Source: Micropterus salmoides
Lineage: Eukaryota > Chordata > Actinopteri > Centrarchiformes > Centrarchidae
Length of the DNA stretch: 64,000 nucleotides
Assembly (NCBI RefSeq): GCF_014851395.1
Contig: NW_024044681.1
Span: 7,326,879 to 7,390,878 of the forward strand
Direction of reading: 5' to 3'
A program made the position numbers and the translations under genes. How positions within the stretch are numbered: the stretch's first letter is position 1; each line of letters opens with the position of its first letter. The notes beneath the pieces were generated by a model. That model did no database searches and had not been told where the DNA came from. It was given only the letters and a program-made list of their open reading frames with translations. Shown in pieces: positions 1 through 11,687 of the stretch.

Positions 1-660
1 CAGATTTAGCTGCAGCCAGCTGACCGTGTGCTTCTCCCTATACCGCAGTTCTGTGTCCATGCATGCAGCAAACTGAAAGCACTGTCTGTCGGAGCGTCTA
101 CATGAAAAGAGAAGGAAGACATTGCTGGTAGTATTGTCTTCAGAGTTGTTAAACACCTCAGCGCACTGAAGGAAGTCATCTGACTGTGTGGGGGCAAGAT
201 CGTTGATGTCTGCAGGCAGAGTAGGAGCTCTCCTGTCTGACTGGTCCACCAATAGCAGAGAAGATGACCCCTTGAGACACAGCCCCTCCTCATTTGCATA
301 ATGAGGCAGAAATGCATACAAAAATTTAAAAAAGACAGGCAGAAATAAATACCATGGGTGAAAATAAATAAGGTAAATAAATACAAAGGAAGAATAAAAC
401 AGACAAAAATATTAAAACACACACATAAATAAATACATTAAAAAAATTAGTAATAAATAAAGTTGAATAAACAAATAAGGTAATTATAACAAAGGTGAAT
501 AAGTAAAGGCACTAATTAAAATATAAACATTTATTTCTCCTTGTATAATTTAATTACTACCTACATTTATTTATTTACTTTATTTTTTTGTGTATTTAAT
601 TGGATGCTTATTTATTTATTGAGCATTTATTTATTTCTGTATTTATTTCTGGCTGTGTCA
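1..660. other. AT-rich flank, no supported gene
   Basis: The first 300 bases are mixed sequence with an open frame on the minus strand that I do not recognise. From about 300 to 660 the DNA is dominated by short A/T runs of the ATAAATAAAT / TTTATTTATT kind, resembling the tail of an interspersed repeat. An octamer-like ATTTGCAT occurs near 291, with no gene attached to it. Confidence 0.4.
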
Positions 661-689
661 GGATCGGTCCTCCATAGCGGGGTGGGAGA

Positions 690-2040
690 GTTATCAAGCA
701 CGTAAAGTTTGGTTAAGATGTGAGCATGTACACTGAAGTTACAACAACTTCCTGTGTCATGGCGAAGACTTGATCTCTGACGCCACGCCACGGACACACC
801 CATTGACGAAAACTCGCAAATAGCACAACTTTTCATCTTCAATGCCTTTAGAAGGCACAGCACAAATTTGAAGTCGGTCGGACTAAATCCCTAGGAGGAG
901 TTCGTTAAAGTACGAAGTGTGTAAATCATCCAAAATTTGACGTAAAATTCAAAATGGCCGACTTCCTGTTGGGTTTAGGCTATGGCTCCAAGAGACTTTT
1001 TTGTGCGTCTGGACAAGATACACGTACCACAGAAAATTCGTGCACGTAGGTGAAACGTGCGGCGGGGGCTGCTTCGTTAAAAGTCACTTCCTGTTGCCAG
1101 CAGGTGGCGCTATGACTGTGGGTGAATGTCAGCATGTACATGTGTTCAGGGCGGGACTCTCATCCTAGATGTACAGTTTGGTCCAGATGTGAGCATGTAC
1201 ACTGAAGCTACGACAACTTCCGTGTCATGGCGAAGAGTTGATCTTTGACGCCACGCCACGGACACGCCCATTGACGAAAACTTGCAAATAGCACAACTTT
1301 TCATCTTCAATGCCTTTAGAAGGCACAGCAGAAATTTGAGGTCGGTCGGACTAAATCCCTAGGAGGAGTTCGTTAAAGTACGAAGTGTGTAAATCATCCA
1401 AAATTTGACGTAAAATTCAAAATGGCCGACTTCCTGTTGGGTTTAGGCTATGGCTCCAAGAGACTTTTTTGTGCGTCTGGACAAGATACACGTACCACAG
1501 AAAATTCGTGCACGTAGGTGAAACGTGCGGCGGGGGCTGCTTCGTTAAAGGTCACTTTCTATTGCCAGCAGGTGGCGCTATGACTGTGGGTGAATGTCGG
1601 CATGTACATGTGTTCAGGGCGGGACTCTCATCCTAGATGTACAGTTTGGTCCAGATGTGAGCATGTACACTGAAGTTACAACAACTTCCTGTTTCATGGC
1701 GAATCATCGACGCCACGGACACGCCCATTGACGAAAACTCGCAAATAGCACAACTTTTCATCGTCAATGCCTTTAGAAGGCACAGCAGAAATTTGACGTC
1801 GATCCGACTAAATCCCTAGGAGGAGTTCGTTAAAGTACGAAGTGTGTAAATCATCCAAAAATGGCCATAAAATTCAAAATGGCCGACTTCCTGTTGACTT
1901 TAGGCTATGGGTTCTTGAGGCTTTTTTGTGCGTCTTGACATGATACATGTCCCCAGAAAATTTCGTAGATGTAGGTTGAACGTGAACGAGGGGCTAATTT
2001 TTTCCAATTTTCTAGGTGGCGCTAGCGAGTCATTTTGCAA
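690..2040 (+). repeat. Three tandem copies of a ~468-bp repeat
   Basis: The same block recurs three times head to tail. The landmark TGAGCATGTACACTGAAG begins at about 721, 1190 and 1658, giving periods of 469 and 468 bp. Each copy also carries the landmarks CAAAATGGCCGACTTCCTGT and, near its end, GGTGGCGCTA. The third copy is more diverged and has a deletion around 1700. A diverged reverse-oriented copy lies at 61.89-62.31 kb. The block sits just upstream of the Helitron-like termini at 2195-2293 and may be the body of that element; that link is inference. Confidence 0.8.
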
Positions 2041-2194
2041 CGCCCATGTGCGAAACTTGTAGAATACGAAATTTTCACCGGTTCTGACATGTTTGCAAAT
2101 TTTGGTGAGTTTTCGAGTATGTTTAGGCCATGTCATTTGGGCCTACTTTGCAGAAAAAAGAAAAAAGAAAAAAAAAAAAAAAAAAAAATAATCC

Positions 2195-2293
2195 GAGCAA
2201 ATTCAATAGGGACCTCGCACGGTCGTGCTCGGGCCCTAAATATAATCCGAGCAATTTCAATAGGGACCTCGCACGGTCGTGCTCGGGCCCTAA
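2195..2293 (+). mobile_element. Helitron-like 3' terminus, present twice in tandem
   Basis: Two nearly identical ~45-bp blocks each contain the short hairpin GCACGGTCGTGC, followed about ten bases later by CCCTAA. They end at 2239 and 2293. A GC-rich hairpin shortly before a CTRR end is the classic Helitron 3' signature, and here CTAA fits CTRR. Doubled 3' ends are known for rolling-circle elements. No Rep/helicase coding sequence is visible, so this would be a non-autonomous copy. The hairpin stem is short (5-6 bp), which is the main reason for caution. Confidence 0.5.
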
Positions 2294-2571
2294 TAATAGA
2301 ATTTTAATAATGAATAAGTAGTAGTGTGATGAATGCATCCAAATGTAGTGGAGTAAAAGTGCTGATTTTTCTCTTAAAAAAACTCAGCACTTAGAGTAAA
2401 ATTATGATGCATTGAAACTACTCTGAGTACAGGTACAATTTACTCAAAAAAGTTACTTGTAATGGAGTAAATCTATTTTGTTTAATTTTGTTACACAAAC
2501 ACCAACAGAAAGCTCGTGGTACAGTGAAAGGTAGACACATTGTTGTAAATATTTAATACAACAATATATTA

Positions 2572-2635
2572 TATATATATATATAATATTATTATTGTAA
2601 TATTGTAATATTTAATATATATATATATAAAAGAT
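2572..2635. repeat. AT microsatellite
   Basis: Interrupted runs of (TA)n are separated by ATTATTATTG-like sequence. It is simple sequence without a gene. Confidence 0.85.
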
Positions 2636-2944
2636 GTGAGGGTGTACTCACTTTTGTGAGATACTGTAAACCGTGCAAAATAAAGGATAAAATGGATGCA
2701 GCTTTGTGTGCCCACACTTTTGTAAATTAGATTATTTTGTGGACATGTGTAAGTTACATCTTCTGTGTGCACGTATAACTTTGGTATGGATTCCACGCAC
2801 ATCTTAATAAATGAGGCCCCAGATTGCAGTAGAGAAAAAGGACTACGTAGACCTGCAACTAAAAATGAAATACTAAATGCTAATACTAAATACTGTTTGT
2901 TGCAAATATAAACACTCCAAACCTCCAACTTCCCTATTTTTCAG

Positions 2945-5900
2945 TCACAGTAGTGGAGAAAACAAACCAACACCTCTGAGCAACAGGCAACTAACACTTC
3001 TTGTCTGCAACAACCCGACAATTCCCAGAAGCAACAAATCAAAGTTCACCACAAGCAACAAACAACAGTGCCCTATCCGTAACAAACTGCAGAGCCCCAT
3101 CAGCAACAAAACAAAGTGCCAGACCAGCAATAAACCACAGTGCCACACCAGCAAAAAAACAAAGTGTGTTACTTGCACTAAACCCAAGTGTACCACCATC
3201 AACAAACTAAAGTGTCTTACCAGCAACAATTCATATCTCACCATCAGCAACAATGCAAAGGTTCGCATCAGCAACAATCCAACAGTTTCCCTCAGCAAAA
3301 ATCCAGCAATTTCCATCAGTAGCAATCCAATTGTTCCCATCAGAAACAAACCAAAGTCTTCCACCAGCAACAAACCAAAGTGTTCCACCAGCAAAAAAAC
3401 AAAGTGCCCTACCAGCAAAAAACCCCACTGTCCCATCAGCAATAAAAGACAGTGTCCTAGCAAGAAACCAACGTGCCCCACCAGCAACAAATCAAGGTAT
3501 CCTACCAGCAATGAACCATATATTTCCATCAGCACCATCCCAACAGTTCACATCAACAGCAAGCAAACAGTTCCCAACAGCAACAACCCAACACTTCCCA
3601 TCAGCAACAATTCAACAGTTCTTATCAGCAACAATCCATCGGTTCCCATCACGAACAACCCAACCGTTCCCATTAGAAACAAACCAACAGTTCCCATCAG
3701 CAACAATCCAACAGTTCCCATCAGCAACAAACCAACAGTTCCCATCAGTAATAAACCAAAGTGTCCCACCAGAAACAAATCACAGTGTTCCACCAGCAAC
3801 AAACCAAAGTCTCCCACCAGAAAAAAATCACAGTGTTCCACCAGCAAGAAACCAAAGTGTTCCAGCAGCAAAAAAACAAAGTGCCCTACCAGCAACAAAC
3901 AACACTGTCCCATTAGCAACAAAAAAGATTGTCCCAGCAAGAAACCAACGTTCCCCCCAAGCAACAAACGAAGGTGTCCTACCAGCAATAAACCAAAGTG
4001 TCTCACCAGCAACAAACCAAATATTTCCATCAGCACCAACCCAACAGTTCCCATCAGCAACAACCCAACAGTTCCCATCAGCAACAATCCAACAGCTCCC
4101 ATCAGCAACAATCCAACAGTTCCCATCAGCACCAACCCAACAGTTCCCATTAGTAACAATCCAACAGCTCCCATCAGCAACAATCCAACAGCTCCCATCA
4201 GCAACAACCCAACAGCTCCCATCAGCAACAACCCAACAGCTCCTATGAGCAACAATCCAACAGCTCCCCTCACTAACAACCAAACAGTTCCCATCAGCAA
4301 CAACCGAAAGTGTCCTATCAGCAAGAAACCAAAGTGTCCCACCAGCAGCAAACGACAGTGTCCTGTCAGCAATAAAAGACAGTGTCTTAATAACAACAAA
4401 TCAAAGTGTCATACTAGCAATAAACCAAAATGTCTCACCAGCAAAAGACTATATATTCCCATCAGCACCATCCCAACAGTTCACATCAACAGCAAGCCAA
4501 CAGCTCTCCTCACCAACAATCCAACAGTTCCCATCAACAACAACCCAACAGTTCCCATTAGTAACAATCCAACAGCTCCCATCAGCAACAATCCAACAGT
4601 TCCCACCAGCAACAAACCAAAGTCTCCCACCAGAAACAAATCACAGTGTTCCACCAGCAAGAAACCAAAGTGTTCCAGCAGCAAAAAAACAAAGTGCCCT
4701 ACCAGCAACAAACAACACTGGCCCACCAGGAACAAACAACACTGTCCCATTAGCAACAAAAAACATTGTCCAAGCAAGAAACCAACGTGCCCCACCAGCA
4801 ACAAACCAAGGTGTCTTACCAGCAACAAACTAAAGTGTCTCACCAGCAACAAACCAACAGTTCCCATTAGTAACATTCCAACAGCTCCCATCAGCAAATA
4901 TCCAACAGTTCCCATCAGCAACAACCCAACAGTTCCCATTAGTAACAATCCAACAGCTCCCCTCACCAACAACCCAACAGTTCCCATCAGCAACAATCCA
5001 AAGTGTCCCACCAGCAACAAACAACAATGCCCCACCAGCAACAAACGACAGTGTCCTGTCAGCAGTAAAAGACAGTGTCCTAATAACAACAAATCAAAGT
5101 GTCATACTAGCAATAAACCAAAATGTGTCACCAGCAACAAATCATATATTCCCATCAGCACCAACCCAACAGTTCCCATCAGCAACAATCCAACAGTTCC
5201 CATCAGCAACAATCCAACAGCTCCCCTCACCAACAACCCAACAGTTCCCATCAGCGACACACCAAAGTCTCCCACCAGAAACAAATCACAGTGTTCCAGC
5301 AGCAAAGAAACAAAGTGCCCTACCAGCAACAAACAACACTGTCCCATCACCAACAAAAGACAGTGTCTCAGCAAGAAACCAACGTGCCCCACCAGCAACA
5401 AACCAATGTGTCCTACCAGCAATAAACCAAAGTGTCTCACCAGCAACAAACCATACATTCCCATCAGCATCAACCCAACACTTCCCATCAGCAACAAGCT
5501 AACAGATCCCATTAGCAACAACGCAACAGTTCCCATCAGCAACAATCCAACAGCTCCAATCAGCAATAACCCAACAGCTCCAATCAGCAACAATCCAACA
5601 GTTCCCATTAGCAACAACCGAAAGTGTCCCACCAGCAAGAAACCAAAGTGTCCCACCAGCAACAAACCACAGAGCCCTACCAGCAACAAAAGACAGTGTC
5701 CTGTCAGCAGTAAAAGACAGTGTCCTAATAACAACAAATCAAAGTGTCATACTAGCAATAAACCAAAATGTGTCACCAGCAACAAATCATATATTCCCAT
5801 CAGCACCAACCCAACAGTTCCCATCAGCAACAATCCAACAGTTCCCATAAGCAACAACCCAACACCTCCAATCAGCAACAATCCAACAGCTCCAATCAGC

Positions 5901-8900
5901 AATAACCCAACAGCTCCAATCAGCAACAATCCAACAGTTCCCATTAGCAACACCCGAAAGTGTCCCACCAGCAAGAAACCAAAGTGTCCCACCAGCAACA
6001 AACCACAGAGCCCTACCAGCAACAAAAGACAGTGTCCTGTCAGCAGTAAAAGACAGTGTCCTAATAACAACAAATCAAAGTGTCATACTAGCAATAAACC
6101 AAAATGTGTCACCAGCAACAAATCATATATTCCCATCAGCACCAACCCAACAGTTCCCATCAGCAACAATCCAACAGTTCCCATAAGCAACAACCCAACA
6201 CCTCCAATCAGCAACAATCCAACAGTTCCCATCAGCAACAACCCAACAGTTCCCATTAGTAACAATCCAACAGCTCCCATCAGCAACAATCCAACAGTTC
6301 CCATTAGCAACAACCGAAAGTGTCCCACCAGCAAGAAACCAAAGTGTCCCACCAGCAAGAAACCAAAGTGTCCCACCAGCAACAAGCTAAGGTGTCATAA
6401 CAGCAATAAACCAAAATGTCTCACAAGCAACAAACCATATATTCCCATCAGCACCAACCCAACACTAATCAACAGCAAGCTAACAGTTCCAATCAGCAAC
6501 ATCTCAAAAGTTCCCATCAGCAACAACCCAGCAGTTCCCATCATCAACAATCCAACAGCTCAAATCAGCAACAAACCACAGAGCCCTAGCAGTAATGAAC
6601 GACAATGCCCCAGAAGTAAGAAACGACACTGTCCCATGAGCAAAAGACAGTGTCCTAAAAGTAACAAACCAAAGTGTCCGACCAGTAGCAAACCAAAGTG
6701 TTCCACTAACCAAAAACCAAAGTACCAACAACATTGCCCCACCAGTAACAAACGACAGTGTCCCAATAGCAAAAAACCAAAGTGTGCCACCAGCACCACA
6801 CCATACATTCACATCAGCAACAACCCAACAGTTCCCATAAGCAACAGCCCGACATCTCCAATCAGCAACAAACTAAAGTGTCCCACCAGTAACAAACCAC
6901 AGTGCCCCACCAGCAAACAAAAGTGTTCCAATAGCAAGAAACCAAAGGGCCCCGCTAGCAACAAACCACAGTGCCCCACCAGCAACAAACGACAGTGTGT
7001 AATCAACAACAAAAGACAGTGTTCCAATAGCAAGAAACTAAAGTGCCCTGCAAGCAAGAAACCAAGGTGTCCTACCAGCACCAAACCAAGGTGTCCCACC
7101 AGCAACAATCCAACAGTTCCCATCAGCAACAGTCCAACAGTTCCCATCAGCAACAGTCCAACAGTTCCCATCAGCAACAGTCCAACAGCTCCCATCAGCA
7201 ACAGTCCAACAGTTCCCATCAGCAACAGTCCAGCAGCTCCCATCAGCAACAGTCCAGCAGCTCCCATCAGCAACAGTCCAGCAGCTCCCATCAGCAACAG
7301 TCCAACAGTTCCCATCAGCAACAGTCCAACAGTTCCCATCAGCAACAGTCCAGCAGCTCCCATCAGCAACAGTCCAACAGCTCCCATCAGCAACAGTCCA
7401 ACAGTTCCCATCAGCAACAGTCCAACAGTTCCCATCAGCAACAGTCCAACAGCTCCCATCAGCAACAGTCCAACAGTTCCCATCAGCAACACTCCAGCAG
7501 CTCCCATCAGCAACAGTCCAGCAGCTCCCATCAGCAACAGTCCAACAGCTCCCATCAACAACAGTCCAACAGTTCCCATCAGCAACAGTCCAACAGTTCC
7601 CATCAGCAACAGTCCAACAGTTTCCATAAGCAACAAACTAAAGCGATTCACCAGCAACAAACTAAACATTCCTAACAGCAGTACACCAAATATTCACACC
7701 ACCAAGAAACCAAATGTTCCCATCAGCACAAATCTAGGATTTCCCTTCTCCATCAAACCACTTCCTCCTCAGAACACACTAGGATATCCGTCTACATTCA
7801 AGGGTGTAATCTGCGATGGAGAAAATGGGGAGTTGAGATGCTGTAAGTCTCACACACATCCATCATGTCTTCTTTCTTTCTAAATCTCTGTCTTCATTTG
7901 TTTTATTTCCACTCTTTTGTGTTTCTCTATAGTACATGGCGAGACGCTCAAGATAGAGTCAGCTGTCTATGGCCGTCAGCAAGAATACGTTTGTTTGAGC
8001 TGCAAGCTAAATGGAATAAAACAAAGCACCAACTGCAGGATCGATGTCACTTCAACCGTATATAATCTGTAAGATATCACAAACAGAATTTGCTCTTTTT
8101 ACAGGAGAAACATTTGATAAGCAATCAAGGCCACTCATTTTAAGAAGGTACACGTCCAAGTACCAGGCAGGACCACGGTTTGAATCAATCAGCCTCAACA
8201 TCATTTCATGTTGGAAGAGTTTTCACGTCTCTTTGACCCTGTGGGCTTTGTTGTCAGAAGTAGCGGTCTTCAATCCCTCAGTTCTGAGGAACCGCGACCA
8301 ATGAGGGTACCTGAATCAAACTGAGTACAAATTATCCGCAGTTAAATTGGGTTGTGTAGGGTCTCAGTTCTTTATGTATATATATCAAATACCCGAAAGG
8401 ATCCAATTGGAAAGAAATTTCATCTTGTGTCACAGTTTGCCACAGAATGTTTTGTTTCTGAGGGAATTTGTTTCTACGTCTTTACATTAGACATACACTA
8501 CATCATGTGTGTTGGGGTTCTCCCCCTGTTAGTGTCCTCTTTTTGGGATCAGGTCTAATTACACTATGGTCTATTCAAACCGGGTCAGACTGCGCTCAGG
8601 TCCCCATCCAATGAGGTCGGTAGGTTCATGTTTTCCATGGGTCAGTATTCAATTTAAATTTTATACATTTATGAAGCGCCAATACAAAACAAAAGTTATC
8701 TCTAAATAGTTTCCTTTAAGTAGCTTCTTTATAGAATCTTAGCAAAGCACCTCCAGAATGCTGAAAATGCTGATTAAAATGGAAAATGCAGCAGATTAAC
8801 AGTGTCTATCATCTCCTTCAGGTGTAAAGATAAAACAATCTGTCACATCCATGCAATCAGTGCAGTGATGGGAGCAGACCCCTGTCCAGACACCTACAAA

Positions 8901-8930
8901 TACCTGCATTTTACAGCCCGATGTGTTTAA
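2945..8930 (+). CDS. Repeat-rich protein with C-terminal SUEL/rhamnose-binding lectin domain (3 exons, 5' partial)
   Basis: Exons are 2945-7842, 7933-8068 and 8822-8930. The first begins after a strong acceptor (CCCTATTTTTCAG). Donors are GTAAGT at 7843 and GTAAGA at 8069; acceptors are CTCTATAG at 7932 and CTCCTTCAG at 8821. All phases join into 1713 codons plus a TAA stop. Residues ~20-1580 are about 195 units of an 8-residue Pro/Thr/Ser/Asn repeat. Residues ~1620-1713 form a complete SUEL (Gal_Lectin) domain: ICDG near its start, the motif YGR, then DPC followed by TYKYL, and nine cysteines. SUEL domains bind rhamnose or galactose outside the cell, so a mucin-like secreted lectin is inferred. 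The exon carrying a signal peptide is not seen; an in-frame Met at 2877 reads through the acceptor and looks accidental. I know no named protein with this architecture. Confidence 0.75.
3000..7680 (+). repeat. 24-bp coding minisatellite with 8-residue period
   Basis: This tandem array encodes variants of PTVPISNN, PTAPISNN, PKCPTSNK and RQCPVSSK. The spacing is 24 bp, so 4.68 kb corresponds to roughly 195 units. Two unit classes alternate in blocks: neutral Val/Ala-Pro-Ile units, and basic cysteine-containing Lys-Cys-Pro-Thr units. A higher-order repeat of 336 bp (14 units) is clear between about 5765 and 6101. The last part, ~7100-7620, is the most homogeneous, with PISNSPTV/PISNSPAA units. 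The unit lacks stops in most other frames too, so long shadow ORFs occur on both strands. Confidence 0.92.
7933..8068 (+). CDS. SUEL domain middle exon
   Basis: This exon joins the preceding exon in phase 1 and encodes the stretch with ETLKIESAVYGRQQEYVC, the YGR region of SUEL domains, followed by a TNC cysteine. It ends in phase 2 at the donor GTAAGA. Its flanks are a pyrimidine-rich acceptor and an AT-rich intron of about 750 bp that holds no recognisable gene. Confidence 0.75.
8822..8930 (+). CDS. SUEL domain terminal exon
   Basis: After the acceptor CTCCTTCAG the reading frame gives LCKDKTICHIHAISAVMG, then ADPCPDTYKYL and a terminal ARCV before TAA. DPC and TYKYL are the second hallmark of rhamnose-binding lectin domains, and the final cysteine closes the domain. 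A donor-like CAGGTGAG follows the stop directly. It may mark a 3'-UTR intron, or a former link to a second lectin domain; no second domain is visible downstream. Confidence 0.75.
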
Positions 8931-11615
8931 CAGGTGAGACATCCACCATCTTCATCACATACACATCTGCATGTTTCTCTAAAACAATGGCTGAGGTATC
9001 CGTCCATTGGCATGGTGCCTCTGATTTTAAGATGAGCAGATACTCTGGGTTTTTATTAGTCTTGTACATTGCGTTAACCTGCACTACACTTTCTTTCTGC
9101 ATGGCCAGAAGCTGCAAAGTTTCAGTTCCCCGTGCAGATCAATCAGGAACTCACACTGAATGGAAACATGAAACCCTCTGTCGTTTCTTTCTACTGGCAA
9201 ACCTCACTTTCTGTCAGTTTAACCACAACATGTAAAAATACTGCAAACCATACTCTACAGCGTTTTTGAGCTGCCAGAAATCAGGAGACTAAACAGACTT
9301 GCTGGGTAAACCTACCCAGGACCTTAAGTAAGATACGTAAGTCATGTGACGTTTAATACGTGATAAACTTTATGAAACGGTGGTTGTTTGGTTAGGTTTA
9401 GTCAATAAAACATGAACTGATTTATCCACACACTCCCAACTGGTCACAAACAGCCTCTTGGTTAAGACCCCTTGGCGTCATGTTTTTAGTACGCTGGGAG
9501 CCCTTTATTGTTGTTTTTCACCGTTTAGGTCTCCGCGGTAACAGTAAATAGGCAAAGTCTGGTTACACTTTCACAATAAAATGTACTTGTTAATGTTGTG
9601 AAACGTCGCATTTGGCAGCAAAACTACTTGGTTAGGTTTAGGAAAAGATAATTGGTTTGGGTTAAAATAACGACTTTACTTATGTGACTTAACTTATGTA
9701 AGTTGGGGAATGTTAGTTTCTTAACTTACACAACTTATGTAACCGATGTAACTTAGATAACTTAGACTTTTTGTTTCACACGGTAAACAAACACCGGTCT
9801 CCTGGGTGAAAGTTTCTGGCCCTCCGTCCACCCTGACCTCCTCCTTACTTGGTCTTTTCTGTTAAACATCCTACACCTACAGTTACCTTTCAAAAGTGAC
9901 GCTACAGGGCTTCCCTCACTATGTTGAACTATGACCCTAAGGGGCTTCCCAGTGCGTTACAAACTGACGCCAACGGGTCTTGACCATGCGTCCATTTGTG
10001 GCGACTCGGGAGTGAGAACGGGTTGGATTTACAGATGGGCACATTTTGCCCATCATGGCTTCACAGGTTCTGATGAGGGTGTATTGCGCTATATCCAGCA
10101 ACTGTAAGAGTTTCTTCATTTGTGACGGGTAGAAGAGAATTTGAGCACCTGCAATGAAGAATTTTGTTACTGTAATAAAGGATTTTTCTCTGAGACTTCA
10201 AATTTACGGACACACATGTGACTTCTACAAACTCACAGGTGCTCAGGTGTTTTGTTCCAGTAATACATGTCCACATATTACTCATGTTGTGGGGACATAA
10301 ATCTGTTTGTGCGGAGTCGTCTTCCTCTTAGGGACAAAATGCAAGGCCCCGCAACACTTTTTAAGGGTAGGTTTCCAGGAAATTAATGTAAGCAAAGTCC
10401 CGCCACTCTGCAACCATCTTGGTAAGGCCTCAGGTATCTGGGACCAACAGGATCAGGTCTCTCTCAGAAGAGAGAGCCAGAAACTGTCACAAAACTCAGC
10501 TGTGCTCTGACGTAATTGTTTCCCAGCTCGGCTGTTAAAAACAGACCGTTGGCTTTCTAGCAGGAGGGGCGGGACGTGCAAACAACCTCCATCTTTGGTG
10601 TTCCAGGCTTTCCCCATAGGATCCTATTCGGGATTCTTTAAGCGGCGTCTCTTTCCTTAAACAGTCTCTGATGTAAGTCAATAAAATATCCTCTGCAGTG
10701 ATGGAAACACGGCGGTTTATTTGTGTGTTCACAGGGTCCAGTGACGCCGCGTAATGAGGAAGAGAAGACATTTCTAACCTCCACCATCAGACGTCATTCT
10801 GAAATGTTTTGTTCGTCACTGTTGGTGTGTTCTTGTTTGATTGGTTATCAGCTCTATCTGTCTATGAGATAAGATGACATCTCTTACAGCAACAAACTCC
10901 TTCTGGGTTTAAAAAGGTAATAAATAATAGATGAAAGTTTGACCTCGAGTTTTCTTTCTTTCTTTAAATTATGTTTTGGGGGGAAATACAAGCCTGCAGT
11001 GTAATATCATATTTACTGAACACTCATTTAGTTACAGCAAGGAAATTTAACACTGCAGATTACAATCATTACTAATATTTTTATTACAACAATAGCTACA
11101 TTTTTGTAAGCTGATATAAGCAATTCAAATAAACAAACAAACAAATAAATAATAGGTAAGAAAAGATAAAGCAATTCTTCCCGTTTATTACATGTCACCT
11201 GTCCTCTGCAGCCGTGTTGCCTCACTGCAGTGATTTTGCTTTTTGCAAGGTAGTTCATTTATTATTATACAACACAAGGTTGTGTAGTAAGTTTTATTGT
11301 TCTGTGTCTTTTTATTTGCTGCACATGTTGCTGTTGGCAGCACTTTGACAAACTCAAAGCCTATACATAGACAAATTGTTGCAGCTCTAATAACTATATG
11401 GCTCTAATTAACCATGTTTTACATCCAATAACAGTTTCAGGACATGAGAGGTGGAGTCAGTGAGCTAATCTGACAGTTTCAGCCTGTAGTTTGGATATTT
11501 ACTTAAATTATTCTTACCTTTTGGAGATATTTGGATGCAGGGAGTCTTCATGGATCTTCCGTGTCTTTATTTCATCAACAGTCTGACACTGAAGAATAAG
11601 GAAAATAAATTCAGC
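8931..11615. other. Intergenic, interspersed-repeat remnants only
   Basis: No supported gene. Between about 9300 and 9780 there are TTGGTTAGGTTTAG and ACTTACGTAAG-type motifs common in dispersed teleost repeats. The rest is mixed sequence with short ORFs that show no domain I recognise. The 3' UTR of the lectin gene must lie at its start. Confidence 0.4.
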
Positions 11616-11687
11616 CTCCCCGTCGGGGAATCGAACCCCGGTCTCCCGCGTGACAGGCGGGGATACTCACCACTATACTAACGAGGA
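11616..11687 (-). tRNA. tRNA-Asp (GTC)
   Basis: This 72-nt cloverleaf on the minus strand has acceptor strand TCCTCGT pairing with ACGGGGA, discriminator G, T-loop GGTTCGATTCC and anticodon loop CTGTCAC (GTC). It differs from the other three copies in having a G:C-rich anticodon stem (CCCGC/GCGGG) and D-loop GTGGTGAGTA. A TTTT pol III terminator lies about a dozen bases downstream. CCA is not encoded, as usual for eukaryotes. Confidence 0.95.

Noticed and set aside
6..422. 138-residue minus-strand ORF as a gene
   Set aside because: The hydrophobic start arises from AT-rich repeat DNA, and I see no domain or splice signals.
2877..2944. Met at 2877 as start of the lectin protein
   Set aside because: The stretch reads through a strong splice acceptor, is AT-rich, and has no signal-peptide character.
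6809..7669. Long minus-strand ORF rich in LLLMGTVG repeats
   Set aside because: It is the antisense shadow of the 24-bp array. The plus frame alone spans the whole array and joins the lectin exons.
3000..7680. CRISPR-like array of short regular repeats
   Set aside because: The units are contiguous without unique spacers, are coding, and the window is a vertebrate nuclear genome.
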